A stretch of DNA of 64,000 nt from Sphagnum compactum (taxonomy: Eukaryota; Bryophyta; Sphagnopsida; Sphagnales): the NCBI GenBank assembly GCA_965153455.1, contig OZ234501.1, forward strand, positions 9,176,001-9,240,000, read 5' to 3'. Below, in pieces: positions 24,221-38,080 of the stretch. The translations under genes and the position numbers were made by a program. Numbering within the stretch: position 1 is the stretch's first letter; the number at the start of each line of letters is the position of its first letter. A model generated the notes under the pieces. The model was given only the letters and a program-made list of their open reading frames with translations, did not search any database and was not told where the DNA came from.

Positions 24221-27200
24221 TTACAATTAATCATTCTTTGCCCGAAAAAAAATTTCAATAAATTTTAGGGGGTTAAAACTTGACAATAATATGCTATGGT
24301 TTTTTCATAACGAGTTTCCACTACATTTTTCATTCATGAAAACTTTCCTTGCGGACAATTTAACTTACTATTCCGTTGGAAACCGGTTATAACACTAGGA
24401 GCGTAAGCTTTCCACCTGCCCGCCCCACCCCAACCCTCCCCCCCCCCCCACCCCCTGGCCTTTTTTTTGGGGTGTGACAATTCCAATGTTCTACCGACGG
24501 AAAATGGACGTTGGTATGTCTACGACCATCCACTTGGCTACTCATTTAAGAACGGATGTGAGCACAAGTGATGGAGGAAAGAAGATGAGATGTGACTCAG
24601 TTCGACCATCACAAACAAAGGATTTCCGCCAATGATCCCACTGTGGGTGGACCCCTTTGTATGTTGTAGAGTTTACTTCCAACATTGTTTCGGGATTAGC
24701 CACCCCATTGCCTTGGCCCCTTTCTTCGGATTTCAACGCATTTTGGGAAAAACCTAGAAACAAAAGGGCTATTTTATATGGTATAGGAAATTTTATAGTC
24801 TCCTTACGTTTTTTTTAATATATTGTGGAGCGGAGATCCCACCAACACCAAGTATTTGTAGCCAGACGAGTTGTTGATGCACCCCTCCGAATGACTTGGG
24901 GGCCACCATCAAAAACTTTTTTTTTTTTTTCCGGCTTCTTGTGGTAAAGTTCATTTGGTTCCGGACTCCATATAGGGTAAAAGGAAGATGAACTAGGGTT
25001 TTCAAGAATGGGCATTGGTTTGTTTGATAAAGTGGGATTCATTTTTTTTGCCCCCAAGTTGTAAATTGTGTGTTATTCGACTCAAAGGTTTCAATATTTA
25101 TAAATGGAAACGAGAAGCCCCAATGTACCATCCCCCCCCCTCGCCAAGTTAACATTCCAACAATAATAACACCCCGCTCTCAAGCTTTTGTGCCCTAGTA
25201 CATCAAAGTGCCTCTCACAACATTCTTCACTATAGAACCAAATACAATATAACCAAATATGATTTCACCAAACAATTTGTGTTATTTCGTTAGCGTTTTT
25301 AACATTCAAAAACATCCCAAAAGAAATATAATCTCATCAACCCATTTTCCAAGGTTTTAAAAAAATTATAATAAAAAAATTATAATAAATCATATATATA
25401 TAATTAATTTTTAATTATATTTTTTTGCCCTTCTTAGTTATGCAAAATGGGTTCACATGGTCTCTACATGACCACGGACTTTTCGCCACACAATAGTGAA
25501 ATAACCAACATCAAGTTAACATGAAGAAGAAGAATTATATACAAGTTGATACACACACACACACTCTCTCTCTTTCTTTTGCATTCAAGAAAATATTTTT
25601 AAAATCCGAATATATATATATTAACCATCAAAAAATAATATTATTCCAAAACCATCACATAAAATAGCACAAATAATTGAATGTAACATAACCAAGTGTT
25701 TGTTAGCCATGTCACAAGTAACTTACTTGTATTCCCTCTACCAAGAAAATAAAGGGAAAATGAATTAATTTAATTACACACAAGGGGGATTCCCCATTTT
25801 GGGTACCTCACATTTTCTTTCCCACAGAAATTGAAGGAAAGTTTTTATAATAATAATAATTATTATTATTATTATGATAACAAAAATAATAAATTAGGTC
25901 AGGAATCGAACCCACAACCACTGGACGCTGAAATTAACGGGTCATAGTGAGAACAAAAATGGTAATTATAGCCCTGTCACCCTTTTTTCCCCCACTAGCA
26001 AATAGTAAAAGATAATTTCTACCAGTAAGCCTAATTCTGTTACACTCTAGACTAGGGCATAGGGGTAAATACAAGGTAATAACTAATAACCATAATAGCT
26101 AGCTATGGTTATTACTTATTACTGTCTATTCTGAGAATGTTTTTTTGACGGGCAGGCTTTTTGTTGTTGTTTTTTTCTTGCCCTGACTTCACTGACCCTC
26201 ACTTCGTTTGTGGGGGGTGGAAATGTTTTTCTGGAAGAAGCTAAAGAAATTTTTTGTGGCGTGCAATTTTATTTTTTCCTTGAGACATCATCTTATTGGA
26301 CCTAATAGTAATCTTTTAAATGATTTTTCTTATTATGTTAATTAAAGAAAAAAAACACGAGTATAATAAATAATAGCATTTGAGTGTTCTTACTTATATA
26401 TATATATATATAATTCCAAATTTATTTCACAATTTAAAAAATAACCAAATAACTAATATGCTACATTGGAAGCAAATTACTTGGTGTGGTTGGTTGTCTC
26501 TTGAAAATTCAGATATTTTGATTTGCAATTCAACAATAAAAGCCCAATTTTGGGAGTAGTTTAACAACTTTTTATAGTAATAATCTAAAACTATGCGTTA
26601 ACAAGTTAGAAACATAAAGAACCACATTTGCAATATAATAATATCAATTATTAGGTTATTGATGTTATTTGTTATGGAGATGATTTATTAAATAAAACAA
26701 AAGAATCCCCCAAAACTACTTTGAAATTGGTTTCAATAACTTATATAATTAATATTGCAAAATTACTATATAGATCTAATCAACAATATGTGGATGGTTC
26801 CATTGTGTGTGTGTGTGTGTGAGAGAGAGTTTGCGGACAAATTCTGATTTTTTTCCCAGTAGAAAAACAATGGGAAATTTTTGGATTTTGTTTTTTTGTT
26901 TTTTCTACTGTAAATTTTATTGATTTTACTATTTTTGAAGAAAAATTCGCCAAATTTTTTATATCACAAAATTGAAAAAAACCCAACAAAAAAAAAAAAC
27001 CTGAACATAAGATGAATGACACGTCATCATGAAATTTGAGTCATTATTTTTAAATCCATGGATGGTTTTGAAAACTCGTCCATCTAAATTTTATAATTAA
27101 AAAAAACAAAAGGTTCACAGTTGGGTTATATTCCGAAAAATTAGTTGTGTGTTTTTCAAAAAAAAATGGGAAACATTTCTTTCTCAAAACCTTACCAAAT

Positions 27201-27300
27201 TTTCGAAAAAAATCAATTGGAATTAAAGATAATTTAAATACAAATAAAAGAATAAAGTAAAGTGATTTTTTATAAATTAAAAAAAGCATCCCTGGTTCAT
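24221..27300. other. AT-rich intergenic DNA with small repeats
   Basis: No gene supported. Contains C-rich tracts near 24440 and 25129, (TA)n tracts near 25393 and 26397, an (ATT)n palindrome near 25850-25875 and a (GT)n tract at 26803-26820. Upstream of the zinc-finger gene the composition shifts sharply to GC-rich at about 27320. Confidence 0.5.
26069..26121. repeat. Short perfect-stem hairpin
   Basis: gtaataactaataaccata pairs with tatggttattacttattac around a small loop, atagctagc. Confidence 0.8.
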
Positions 27301-27319
27301 AGTTCATTCTAGTTTCATC

Positions 27320-29558
27320 AAAACCCGGGCAGATAGTGGGCAGCGTTCGGCCAATAGACGGGCAGATTGGGCCGGGCAGTCGGGTTCCAAGAGCCCGGGG
27401 GGGGGGGGGCAGCGCGGCGTCTCTCACCCGTCCGTCATACACGGCAGCGAGCATCGCGGTGGGCCACGCTCTGCGGTTGTCGCGCTCGCTCGCACACTCC
27501 CTCTCTCTCCCTCTCTCACTCTCGATCGGGGTCGCAATCGGATCGCCATCGCTACCATGTTGCACCGCAGCAGTAGCATGATCGTCTATTAGCTGCCGCC
27601 GCTTCTTTCTCCGTTCTGCCATTTTGATTCGGGTTTCCTCCCGCGCAAGCCGGCCGGCTTGCCTGCCTACTGCAGTAAAACAAACAATCAAACAGCAGAA
27701 ACACACAAACAAACAAATAACCACGCGGGACAAGGGGGGTCGGGGAGAGGGGGCAGCGGGTGCTTCGCAGATCCGGTGAACCGGGGGGCGCTGTGAGCCG
27801 TCATCGTCTACTGCCGCTACCGTAAGTACCTTATCCCCTTTTGCATCGGAAGAAAAAACTCTGTCGTCCGATGTGTCAAGTCTGTGTGGAAGAAGATGCA
27901 GGAGCAGCAGCAGCAGCAGCAGCTCCATCGCTGGAGCTGCTAAGAAGCTCCTCCTTCTCTTTGTCCTCAGCTGTGGCGATGTGTTGGATTGGGCCAGAGT
28001 TTGGGGTTGTGTTACAGTTTGGACTTGTTTTTTGGTTTTCTCATCAGCTGCTGGGTAGGAGTTTTTTGGGGGAGAAAGAGATCTGCGCATTGTGAGCATG
28101 GTGGGAATTTTGCGTCTGGTTTTTGAAAAAATCAGCTGCTTGTGGTTTGCAGAAGGATCATCATCTGGAGGAGGAAGGGAGTGGACGCTAGCGAGAGATA
28201 GATAGATAAAAGAGAGAAAAGCCCGAAGCGGAGCTCGCGAGCTCAACCCCTCTTTTTGATCCTCACCTCCTTTGCTAGAATGCGGCGGTGCTTGCTGCCA
28301 GTAGCGAGAACAGGAGTGTTTTTTCTTTGCGTTGTGGTTTTTTAAGAAGGTTTGAGCTTTTTGAGAAACCCGGGTTCGTGGGTGAAGAGGAGAAGGAGAA
28401 GTGGGGGCTTAACCCCCCTGAAGAAGAAGAAGAGATGCCGAGGGGAAGTAAGCATCATGACAACGAGCTGGGGTTGTCCAGATGGAAGCGGAAGGTGTTG
28501 GACACAACAGAAGAAGCAACTGTGAGGAGAGATTGAGAAGACTTCGTCGCACTGCAAGCAGCAAGAGGTGGAGAAGATTTGTCTGGTTGCAGAAGAAGAA
28601 GAAGACAGTAGTGGTCCCAAGCCTTGCTTGTTGTTGTTGTTGTCGTGCTATTAGACTGCTGTCGTGAATGCTGTAAGAGACACCCACCTTGCAGAGCTCC
28701 TCGTTGCTGGTCACGCTTTGTTTTCTGCAGAGCTTCTGATTGTCTGCAGTGCCGGCTGCATTGGGTCTGTCCTCCTGTAAACAAATATCCCATGATGAGC
28801 TTCTCTCCCCTGAAGATCTCCTACAGATCTGTCGATACTATTGCTTGAGAGCCAGCTGCTTGCCTGCCTCCTGCTTCTTGTCACCACCCTGGAGCTCATC
28901 CCTTGCGATCTCGTGGGTTGTTTTTGGTTGTTGTTGTTTGGCACAGGTTTCCTAGCTGCGCGCATTGTTACAGAGGTGTAATCGAGAGGAACAGCAGGTA
29001 CTTCTTCTTCCACTCCTCCAAGCTCCAGGAACAAAAGAGTGTCGTCGTGAGTTTGCAACATCCCAAAACCCATACGCGCGGCAGTGATGAAGCAGCAACA
29101 GGTTTGCGATCCATTTGATGGTCCTTGCGCGCGCGAGCTTCTCAAGCGACACTGCTGAAGGAGTCTAGGTACCTCCATGGATTCACGGCAAACCCCCACC
29201 GCAGTCGCCGCCATCGCCGCCGCCGCCGCCGTTCTCACATCGGCAAGAGAAATGACAAGCTTTTGCAGCAGGAGGATTGTACTACTGCTGCGTCTCTCTC
29301 TCTGACTGACTGACGCACTCTCCAAACTCCGATCTCCCAAGAGCGCAGGATCAACAGCAACCGCTTCCGAGGTACGTGGTGTTTCTTCTCTCTCTCTCTC
29401 TCTCTCTCTCTCTTCTGTTGCCATCGCCGCCATCTTTGCGTCGGAGTGATGAGAAGATGGGTCGGGACATCATCACCATGATGATGCTCAAAGACTGACA
29501 ATGTGAATGGAGATGGACTTGCAGATCTGGAAGAAGACGACTACCCATCATCACAGCC
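27320..29558 (+). promoter_or_regulatory. GC-rich promoter and 5' leader of the CCCH gene
   Basis: Base composition changes abruptly from AT-rich to GC-rich at about 27320 and stays so up to the start codon at 29559. The stretch holds CT-rich tracts (27490-27530), a (GCA)n run at about 27899-27925 and possible leader-intron donors such as ccgtaagtacc near 27820 and gaggtacgtgg near 29370. It also has a (CT)n microsatellite at 29387-29413 and several upstream ATGs. The transcription start cannot be placed. Long, intron-containing CT-rich leaders are common in plant regulatory genes, so a leader intron is plausible but unproven. Confidence 0.5.
29387..29413. repeat. (CT)n microsatellite in the leader
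   Basis: About 27 bases of alternating TC, some 145 bp upstream of the start codon. Confidence 0.95.
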
Positions 29559-32500
29559 ATGGATCCTTATGAAGCCACGCGCAATGTGTATGGGAGGGTG
29601 CAGACCCTTGAGCCTGAGAATGGGAGCAAGATCATGTTGCATCTGTTGTTGCAGGAGCATGGTGAGCAGGAGATGCTACGTCTGTCCATGGGTTCTGATG
29701 CTCTGTTGCAAGCTATGGTGAACAAGGCGAAGATGGAGCTGGGATTGGAAGGGCGCATGCCACGACCAGCTCCTCTGTACATCCCGGACCATGACTCTTA
29801 TCATGGCAGCAGCTATGCTGGTGCTGGAGCAAATGGCTTGTCTCCCAGCTTGCACGAGCAGCTGAATCTTCAGGTCGCACTTCAACAACAGCAACAACAT
29901 GGGCATCATGAGCAGCAGCTCTCTTTCCTGCAAGAGCAGTTGCCGCTAGTGCATGACCATCTCTCTCTTTTGTCAGATGCAATGGGTCAGCAGCAGCAGC
30001 AAGCTTCTTTCCTGCACCCATCTGATCATTACTACTCAGATACATATGCCTTTCTCAACAGCAGCAGTAGCAGCAAGGACCTTCTCCATTCAAGATCAAG
30101 CAGTAGCCGAGCATCTCCTATTGTGGAGCAGAGCTCATCGCCATCTGATGTTGGGCTTGCACTGGCTTGGAAGCCATGCCTGTATTTTGCAAGAGGATAC
30201 TGTAAACATGGCAGCAACTGCAGGTTCCTGCATGGGCCAACGATGAGAGAAAGCTCAGGCTCTCCAGCTTCAAGCAATGGACACCGCGAGTTGCGTATGG
30301 TGGACGACGGATTAGCTCCAGGTTCTTTAGAAAGATTGGAGATGGAGTTGCAGGAGCTACTGAGGGGAAGACGTGCACCTGTCTCAATTGCTTCACTTCC
30401 TCAACTGTATTACGAACGTTTCGGCAAGACTCTTCAAGCTGAAGGCTACTTGACTGAGAGCCAGCGCCATGGCAAAGCAGGATACAGTCTGACCAAGCTT
30501 CTTGCTCGATTGAAAAACACTGTTACCCTCATCGACAGGTATGTGTTCTCATTTGTTGTTCAGAATCAGCCATTCAGAATGTCCATCTGTCTTTCTCCAC
30601 ACGAGATCTGTGAGTGGGCAGTTTTGGGAAGGTGGGGACAGTGGGGTGTCGGGATATTGTGTAGTTTTGAAGATTCAAGAGCGAGCAGCTGGGGGGGAAG
30701 AGTGGGATGAGCTGCTGAAGACTGCATCAGCAGCAGCAAGCAGCAGAGCAGAGCAGAACAGGGTAGCCTTTCTTACAGTGGGGGTGTGGGCAGTGGTTTA
30801 CTCAGACACAAGCACACTGCTGGGTGTTTGAACAGGCCTCATGGTCAGCATGCAGTTGTGCTGGCGGAGGATGCACATCGCTTCACTGCATATCGCACAG
30901 ACCATCGTGGAGATCATTTGAGCGGGGTGAATCCATCTTCACGGCAGATTTATCTCACTTTCCCAGCTGAATCCACCTTCACAGAGGAAGATGTGACATC
31001 GCATTTCAGGTGCCATGCCCACAACAATGCTTCTGTCTATTGTTCTCTCATTCCCTCCATTAGTGCTTTTTAGCACCATTTTTTCAAAGGTTGCTATCTC
31101 TGCCACCACAGAACACTGGAATTTGACCCCTGACCCAAGTGTGTTGTGGTTGTTTTTCTTGTTGTTGTTACAGAGCCTATGGGCCGGTGCAAGATGTCCG
31201 GATCCCGTATCAACAGAAGCGAATGTTTGGTTTTGTGACCTTTGTATACTCAGAGACTGTGATAGCAATTTTGACAGAAGGAAATCCTCACTATATTTGT
31301 GGGGCTCGAGTTCTTGTGAAGCCTTACCGAGAGAAAGGCAAGCATGGTGACAGGTGAAAGAAAATATTCTCTCAACTGTTATATAGTTCTCAGACATTTC
31401 ACAGACAGATTTGCCTTATTACTTGAGAGCCATCATCCTCTATGCTTCTGAACTGATGATTCTCTACTTCATAATGATCCTTTCACTTAGATTTGGCATA
31501 TAACCATCATCCGGTTGATGATTTGATTGCAGAAAATATACTGACAGGGGAGACTATACTCGATATGTACAGGGCCATAGTATTGATGGCAAAGAGTATG
31601 ACTTCCACTCTGGTAAGTGGCAGACATGGAACTGGTAGCTCCTCACCCCTGTTGTTGTGGGTGTTTTTGAGCATTTACATCTATGGTCTGTGAGACTTAC
31701 GAAGACTTTGCTGGTGTTGAAGATGGAACCATTTAATTTCTATAGGCCCATGGGGTGGATGTTTTGTCAACTCTTCTATGAACCCAAGAGGCTAGAGCAA
31801 GCAGAAGAAGATGATGGTTCTGGTGAATGCAGGGCCAAAATTATATGAAGAAGATGAGGCCTTTACCAGACGGATGGAGGAAGAGCAAGCCCTGGAGCTG
31901 GAGCGTAGGTGTTTGGCAGAATTGCAAATGGCTGATGCAAAGCGTCATCATGCAGAAGTTGAAGCTTCAATGGCTGTGATTGCTGCTCAAAATCGGTCTT
32001 TGGTGACCGCTGGGTTTTCTTCTAATGACCTTTCTTTACCTGGAGAAGGTACCCAATTGCAGGGGTCACAATTGGATATGTTAGTGGTCAGGATCTAGTA
32101 TAATATGCCTGCGGGGGCAGGAGGGGTGTTGCATACTTGGGGGTTGCTAAACATGTCATCAATTCTATAGAAATGATGAAGTTTTCTGATGATGTTCGGG
32201 TTTTTGTTCGGGGGTTTTGGCTGGCTGGTTGGTGATGGTTCAGGACTATCGCAATTCCACTCAAGCAAGTCCTTCGAGTATTTACTTGATGTCCTTGACA
32301 GCAATGAAGCAGTTGATGAGAATGATGCAGCTACTACGGAAGGCTTCAGTGGCAATCAATCAAGGTTTTGTTCTTGTTTGCCTGTTATGAGACTAGAGAG
32401 GTGATGACGGGTAATTTTTATGTGTCCCCTCTCTCTGAGGGGGTGGGTTTGTCACAAAGGTTTAGTATCTTATTTCTCAGACCAAGAAACTGTGTTGCTT

Positions 32501-32841
32501 TGTAGAGTTATGTGATGTGAAAAGTGACTCTTGCCTCAACTGACCTATGTATATAACACAAAGATGGTTCGTGTTGGTGTGGGTTTTGGGTGCTTTGTAC
32601 ATCCAGTGGGAACACACACAATTTGCCTGAAAACCCATTCACAAGCCCACTTAGCACAAGGAAGCAGAAGCTGTCGACTCTGCTGTCAGAGAAGATGAAT
32701 AGTCTGAGCTTGCAGAGTGCACAGGTTGGAGCTACCACAACCAAAACTCCAGATCCTGCTCTGACCTGCTGTGTCTGCCGCATGGGTATGTGTTTCTCAA
32801 AATGCTCTGCAATAGCTACTACTTTGTCACCAAGGTTTTGA
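29559..32841 (+). CDS. CCCH zinc-finger / RRM RNA-binding protein (C3H46/C3H53 type)
   Basis: Seven exons join in frame: 29559-30538, 30836-31009, 31174-31353, 31533-31612, 31833-32048, 32244-32364, 32607-32841. All introns are GT-AG and all phases agree, giving 661 residues. The start is supported by the family N-terminus ([17 protein letters not shown], residues 1-60). Domains: Q-rich and S-rich linker; one C-x7-C-x5-C-x3-H finger (C207, C215, C221, H225); a conserved segment at about 263-325 resembling an OST-HTH/LOTUS-type fold; an RRM at about 363-440 with RNP2 IYLTFP and RNP1 RMFGFVTFV; an E/R/L-rich helix at about 483-505 ([11 protein letters not shown]); and a C-terminal [10 protein letters not shown] motif seen in family members. 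This plant family is thought to bind RNA; the target is unknown. The last exon boundary is the least certain, since a donor-like gtatgt near 32787 allows another C-terminus. Confidence 0.92.
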
Positions 32842-35050
32842 TATATGGAGAAACACATTTAGCACAGTGGATGGAGAAAGTTGACAGCAGAAAATGGTGG
32901 TCATGGTGCCAGAATATGCAGGGAATACAATACAACTGGAATGCAGCCACATTTTTTGTGTCCAGTGCATCTTGAAGGTAGTGGAGGCCTCTTTCCTTTT
33001 CTATGTCTTTTTCACATATGTATCCATTCCAGCAATCTTAGTGTCAGGCAATGTGTTCTGATGTAATCTGAGTGTTGGAGGATGTGTTGGGAAAGTAAGA
33101 AAGTGAAGAATGTAGGTGATGCAGGTGGGAAATGAGGAGTGCCCAGCATGTGGGCATGCGGCTATAGTAAGCAGCAAGCAGCAACAGCAGACTCCAGTGA
33201 CAGAAACAAGGGATGCATTACAATGGTCCTCCTGGGCAAGCCCACGACAAATTTGGTAGGGGTAAGAAAAAGAAAAACACTCCTGACCACATGGATCTTT
33301 TTCTCCATATTTGTGCACCAAAACTCTCATGTAGCTGAAAAAGACAAAAAAGTTAGAGCAACAGATTTGACAGAATCACACTCCCACCCATAGCTGTGCC
33401 AACAAGGGGGAAAAAAAACAGCAACTTTGGTGTGGAGCCAAGCAGCAGCAAGCAGCAGCAGAATGCGAAACTAATATTTTACTGTGTCAAAAAGCATGAC
33501 ATTTTCTCATATCACTTGCTGAGCACAGCAGGTGGGGAACAACACCCATTGTGGGTAAAAATCTTTGTCAATAGTCCCTCATCATCACATAGAAGTGTTT
33601 AGTACCAAACCATACTGGAGAATAGGATCTAAGCGTATACAGAAGAAGAAGAAAGAAAAGGCAAAACTAGTGCCAGTTGAAAACATCAGAAAGGCTGCTA
33701 CCCAGCATACACTCCCCCTCCCATTTTGGGTCAGGCATATTGACCCCTCAATTCCCTTTTTACCCTACTCCCTCGCCCTCTTTTTTGGAGAGTACCAATT
33801 CAATACTAGAACAATTGGCTATTGTAATCCCCCACTTTAAAGTGTGGCCTTTGGCTCAGGATTTCGTGCTTGTCCCTGGAGCTCTCTATCTGTAAATGGG
33901 GTAATTTATTCAGAGGAATAGCACTAAACCTTCATCCTTCATTGTGATAATTCTCACTCATCTTCTTGTTGGCGACTGCTTAGAAATTGCTGCTGTGCTC
34001 TTTTTTAAAAATTTAGTCTTGTTCTGGCTGTTGGAGAGAGTAAGGAGATTCTTCAATTCTCATGAGAGTTGTTTCTTATGGAAGATTCATCAAAAGCGTA
34101 GCTTTTTGTGAAAGGATGTTTGTCAACTCTTTCTGTAGCTCTGTTCTCGCATGTGGTTTTATCTGTGTTGTCCTTCTAGAGAGAGTTTAAAAATGGGCGC
34201 ACGTTCTCATGTGTTCATGCTTGGAGCTTCTACGAGCTACCTGTTGTAAGTGTTTGATTTTGTTTGCTGTATTTTTATTTCATATTCTTCTGCATGTTAC
34301 AACTAAACTCCCGTCTAGTGAGCTTTGTTTGGTTGGTGTCTCCTTCATGTATCTCCTCCTTTTGGGTTTCATTCGGATTGCTTGTTTATGTAGTGGAAGA
34401 AGCATCGGTGTCAAGAATTCCAGAATGCTGCAACATAATTTGCAGAACAAAAAATGTTTCTTCCTGTAAACTATTGTTGTGAAAATCTATTGTGTTGTAA
34501 AATTGGTTTTGTTTTAGCCTTTTGTTATCTACAGTGGATTATATGGAGTGATCTTTTTTGGGACAAAATTTTTGAGAAAACTTTGGAGAAATGTTTTGCT
34601 CTAGAGTAAATTGGTCAAATTTGCTAATATTTTCGGAATTTTCTGCAAAGTTTCCGGTGTCTCAATTTTTTATTATTATAAATCAAAATTTGGAAACAAC
34701 TTGGTTAGAAACTTGGGTTATTAAATAAGTCGGTTTTAAACTTGGTTAGAAACCGGGTCATTAAATTATCCTTAAAATTGTGAAACAATTTTTTATGAAA
34801 TGTTAGAGGTGTGGAAAACCATCCATAATTATTTTTAGGCAACAATCTGAATAATTTCACTCCTCATATAACAATATCATAGTAGATCATGAAAACAACA
34901 ACAATAATACAAGTAAATAATAAAAAAATTAAATGATTTTTTTTTTGAAAAATAATTATTCATCTTGTCAATGTGAAAGCTGACCCTAGTGCAAACAGAA
35001 ATAGTAAAGAAGGTGTTTACTGTTTCATGGCAGATGCCAAACTTGAATAG
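32842..35050. other. 3' flank of the CCCH gene and intergenic DNA
   Basis: The first kilobase probably contains the 3' untranslated region. No further coding exon is convincing. A small direct repeat (ttggttagaaac / gggt(t/c)attaaat) lies at about 34703-34765. Confidence 0.4.
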
Positions 35051-35084
35051 GTGAACTTGAATATTTTTGGGTTTTGTGGATTTG

Positions 35085-35465
35085 TTGTTCCACCACATGT
35101 TCCCAATTATTCTAAATCAAGTTACCAATTTGTTCCCAACTTGTTCTCCATGTGGTCATTTAACTTAATCTCATATTTTGTGTCAAATGTTCCTCATGAT
35201 GTTGTTCCCCACAGTTCCCATGTGTCCTCCAAATGTGATCCTTGATTTTATCCCAATGATACACTTTGGCCAAATGTTCTTTATGTTGTTCCCACCGTTC
35301 TCACGTGTCCATGAATTTTATTCCATTTGCTTTGCCAAATGTTTCTTGTTCCAGTAGTGCACACGTGTCCAGCAAACATGTTCCTTCTTACCTTATCCAA
35401 ATGTTTTGCCACATGTTCCCAATGTTCTATTGTGTCCCCCATGTTGTTCCCACAAAGTTTCATTA
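35085..35465. repeat. Degenerate tandem repeat rich in gttccc
   Basis: Units of very roughly 90-110 bp repeat the words ccaaatgtt, ttgttccca and cacgtgtcc / catgtgtcc about four times. A related gttcccatcaa-type array is at 42000-42170. Confidence 0.6.
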
Positions 35466-35469
35466 TTGA

Positions 35470-38080
35470 ACATAGAATTAGAGAGAAACAAAGAGGGAGC
35501 AAATCTTCAAGGAGCTTCACCAAATCCAAACATGTGCAAGATTCGAATCATCATCTATTGTTCAATGAGATGGAGCCTTTCACAAAGAGCTCCTGACCAA
35601 ATGATAATACCTTAGTACCTTGACAGATTTGGCAGTAATTCTTTAAAATAATAGAGTTATCTGTAAAGTCACCCTCTCTTCACCCTGTCTTTGGGCCGGC
35701 TTTCACCCCATATCCCCTCTTTCAGTGGTATCCACAAAGTAAGGACATTTTATTAAATCTCAGTATGAAATGTTGAAACTCGGCATTTAATGCACAAGGT
35801 TCGAGAGTGAATATAGTAGTCAAAATATATCTAGCAGCACTGGAGGCGCTCAGGAAAAAGGACAGAGAGGATGAAACTCAGTTCATCACCAAAATTGCTG
35901 GAAAAACTAGTTTGGGTCCTAGTTTTTTCGTTTTGTAAAATTTTCATTCCCAGTTATGCATTTGATACCCTATTATGCTGAAACTTACCATTCTTGCTGT
36001 CTAATCACAAGACTTTATGGATAACTCTAATGAATTGTCAAACTTTGAAAATTTATTGCTCAAAGTGTTGAAATTTCAAGTTACATCGTGTCAAAAGTTT
36101 TGGAATCCTAAGGATAATAAGTCATGGTCACTGGCATGTTTGTCTTTTCTTTTGCTATCATAATTGTAGTAGAAGCTTTGTTTGTATGATAATATGGCAT
36201 GAGCTTATGTGGAGTATGGGATGTTGTGGGCATAGATGTTTGATGGATATCATTGTGTAAATGTCAAAATCTAATACAAGATTGTTTTGAAAACACATTT
36301 CATCGAAAACTTTCATTTCAAGTTCTTGGCCATCATAAAAACACAAATCTTTTACACATCCTAGTGCAATTCATTACATTTTTTGGTCTTGTAAAATGAA
36401 TTAAAGAATGGCAAACAAAAAGCAAAAATTCTAATGCATGGATGTTATGTATCAAAATGGACGAAATTTTGTTACACTTCATTAAAATGCAAGATGGCTT
36501 ATAATATAAATTTTCACAATTCTTGGCTTGTATTTAAAAAAAATTAATACCAAAAAGCATTTTAATAAATAAACAAATTATTCAACAGCTCAATGTTGAA
36601 TCCATTAAAGTATTATGGTACACTTGTTGTATCCATTCCACATTTCATGGCAAATAAAGTCAAAATTCATTGCTTATGGTGGAGATAATAATTGATGTTA
36701 TGAAAGGTTTTTTTAATTATTTATTTATTTATTGATCCCTAAACAAGTAAGGGTTATGAAAGAGAAGAATACAGGTGGGAGAAATGGAGTTTAGAAAGAA
36801 TGGTTGTAGACATTGAAGCTTCCTATCTTAGTTTTGGGACAATGCATATGTGCAAACATATGTTTTTAACTTTTGCAATTTTGGTTTTTAAACATTGTTA
36901 TGTGTCTTTTTCAATGAGGTTTAAGGTGTGGTTTTCTCTACACTTTATCACAATGATCATGGAGGTGCATGACGCACCTAGGTAGGATATGGATTGTTTC
37001 ATCAAAGGAATGTGCCCGTCTTTTCCACCATAGATGATTAGGAGGTCATTTATCTTCTTCTTTTTGCATTCAATTTTTAGGCAATGTTTTTGTATTTTTT
37101 TTAACGTGTTTTAGCCTCTACTATAGAGAGGAAGATTACGTTGCCAGGTGATGTTTGTTTTAAACCTCCCATTATTATCAGATGTCATGATTTGCATGTA
37201 GGCGACATTAGAGGGGCCATGGGTGAGATTGCTTTCTACCATGAGAAGGACTAGATCTCTCCGTTTTTATTGGTTCCTATAGGTTGTGCATCTTTTGGCC
37301 TTTCTTTGACCTTTTTTTTTTGTCTCCCCTTTAATGGTTTTGGCCATCAGTCTTTTATTGAATTTTTGTGTTACATTGTTTTCTTTACGAGAAGGAAATT
37401 TATTTAGGCTTGTGTTAAAGCATGGAGGAGCAATGAACAAGTGGGCAAAGGGGGCATAGTTATGTGAAACTTGAAACAACAATGATTGTGTTGATTTGTT
37501 CAATGAAGGAGGTGCATTTAGAATTAATGAGTTCACGGTGAGCCAAAACTTGAAGGAAGGTCCTTTGTGGATTGTGTTTAATTAAGTCAAGGTGGGAGTT
37601 GAATCAATTCATTAGTTGTTAAAGGGGAGATTTGATGATGAAAAAACTAAAGGAAATTTTGGATTGAAAAGTGGGAAATGTCTTTAACAACCAAAGCTAC
37701 CCCAAGTGAAATTATACAATTGGGGTACCCTTGGAATTATATTGGTTTTTTATTAAATGACATTAAGAAAATGTTAATACTTTGTGAAGGTTGCAATGGT
37801 TTACTTACAAAATCATGTGGTTATAACTTGTTTTGTGGGTGGTGAAATTTTTCCATTGACATTCAAACCTTGGGTAATTAATTTGAAACATAAAATAATG
37901 TGGTTTTGGATTGTTCATGGGGGGAAGGTTTTTTTTTGCTACAAACAAATGGGCCAAGTTCAATGTAGGAGGTTTTGATGTTGATAGCTTTCAAGGCCAA
38001 TTGGAGGTTATGTGTTTTGTAAGGATGGAAAGGTTTGTATGAAGTTTCAACTCATAGTGTCCTCCTCTAACATTTATAAA
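35470..38080. other. AT-rich intergenic DNA
   Basis: No gene, RNA or clear repeat could be supported. Confidence 0.5.

Noticed and set aside
25905-25925. B-box-like gggttcgattcctg on the minus strand
   Set aside because: No matching A box or cloverleaf nearby; not a tRNA gene.
27050-28246. 398-codon minus-strand reading frame
   Set aside because: Low complexity (poly-L, RER repeats from CT tracts), crosses the AT/GC border without change in frame, has no domain, and lies in the leader of the plus-strand gene.
28711-29433. 240-codon minus-strand reading frame
   Set aside because: Starts in the CT microsatellite (RERERE run) and mirrors the GC-rich leader; no domain.
30939-31397. 152-codon minus-strand reading frame
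   Set aside because: Antisense to RRM exons with clear splice sites on the plus strand.
31740-31790. Alternative exon after tttctatag in the CCCH gene
   Set aside because: Runs into an in-frame stop; the acceptor at 31832 gives the family sequence instead.
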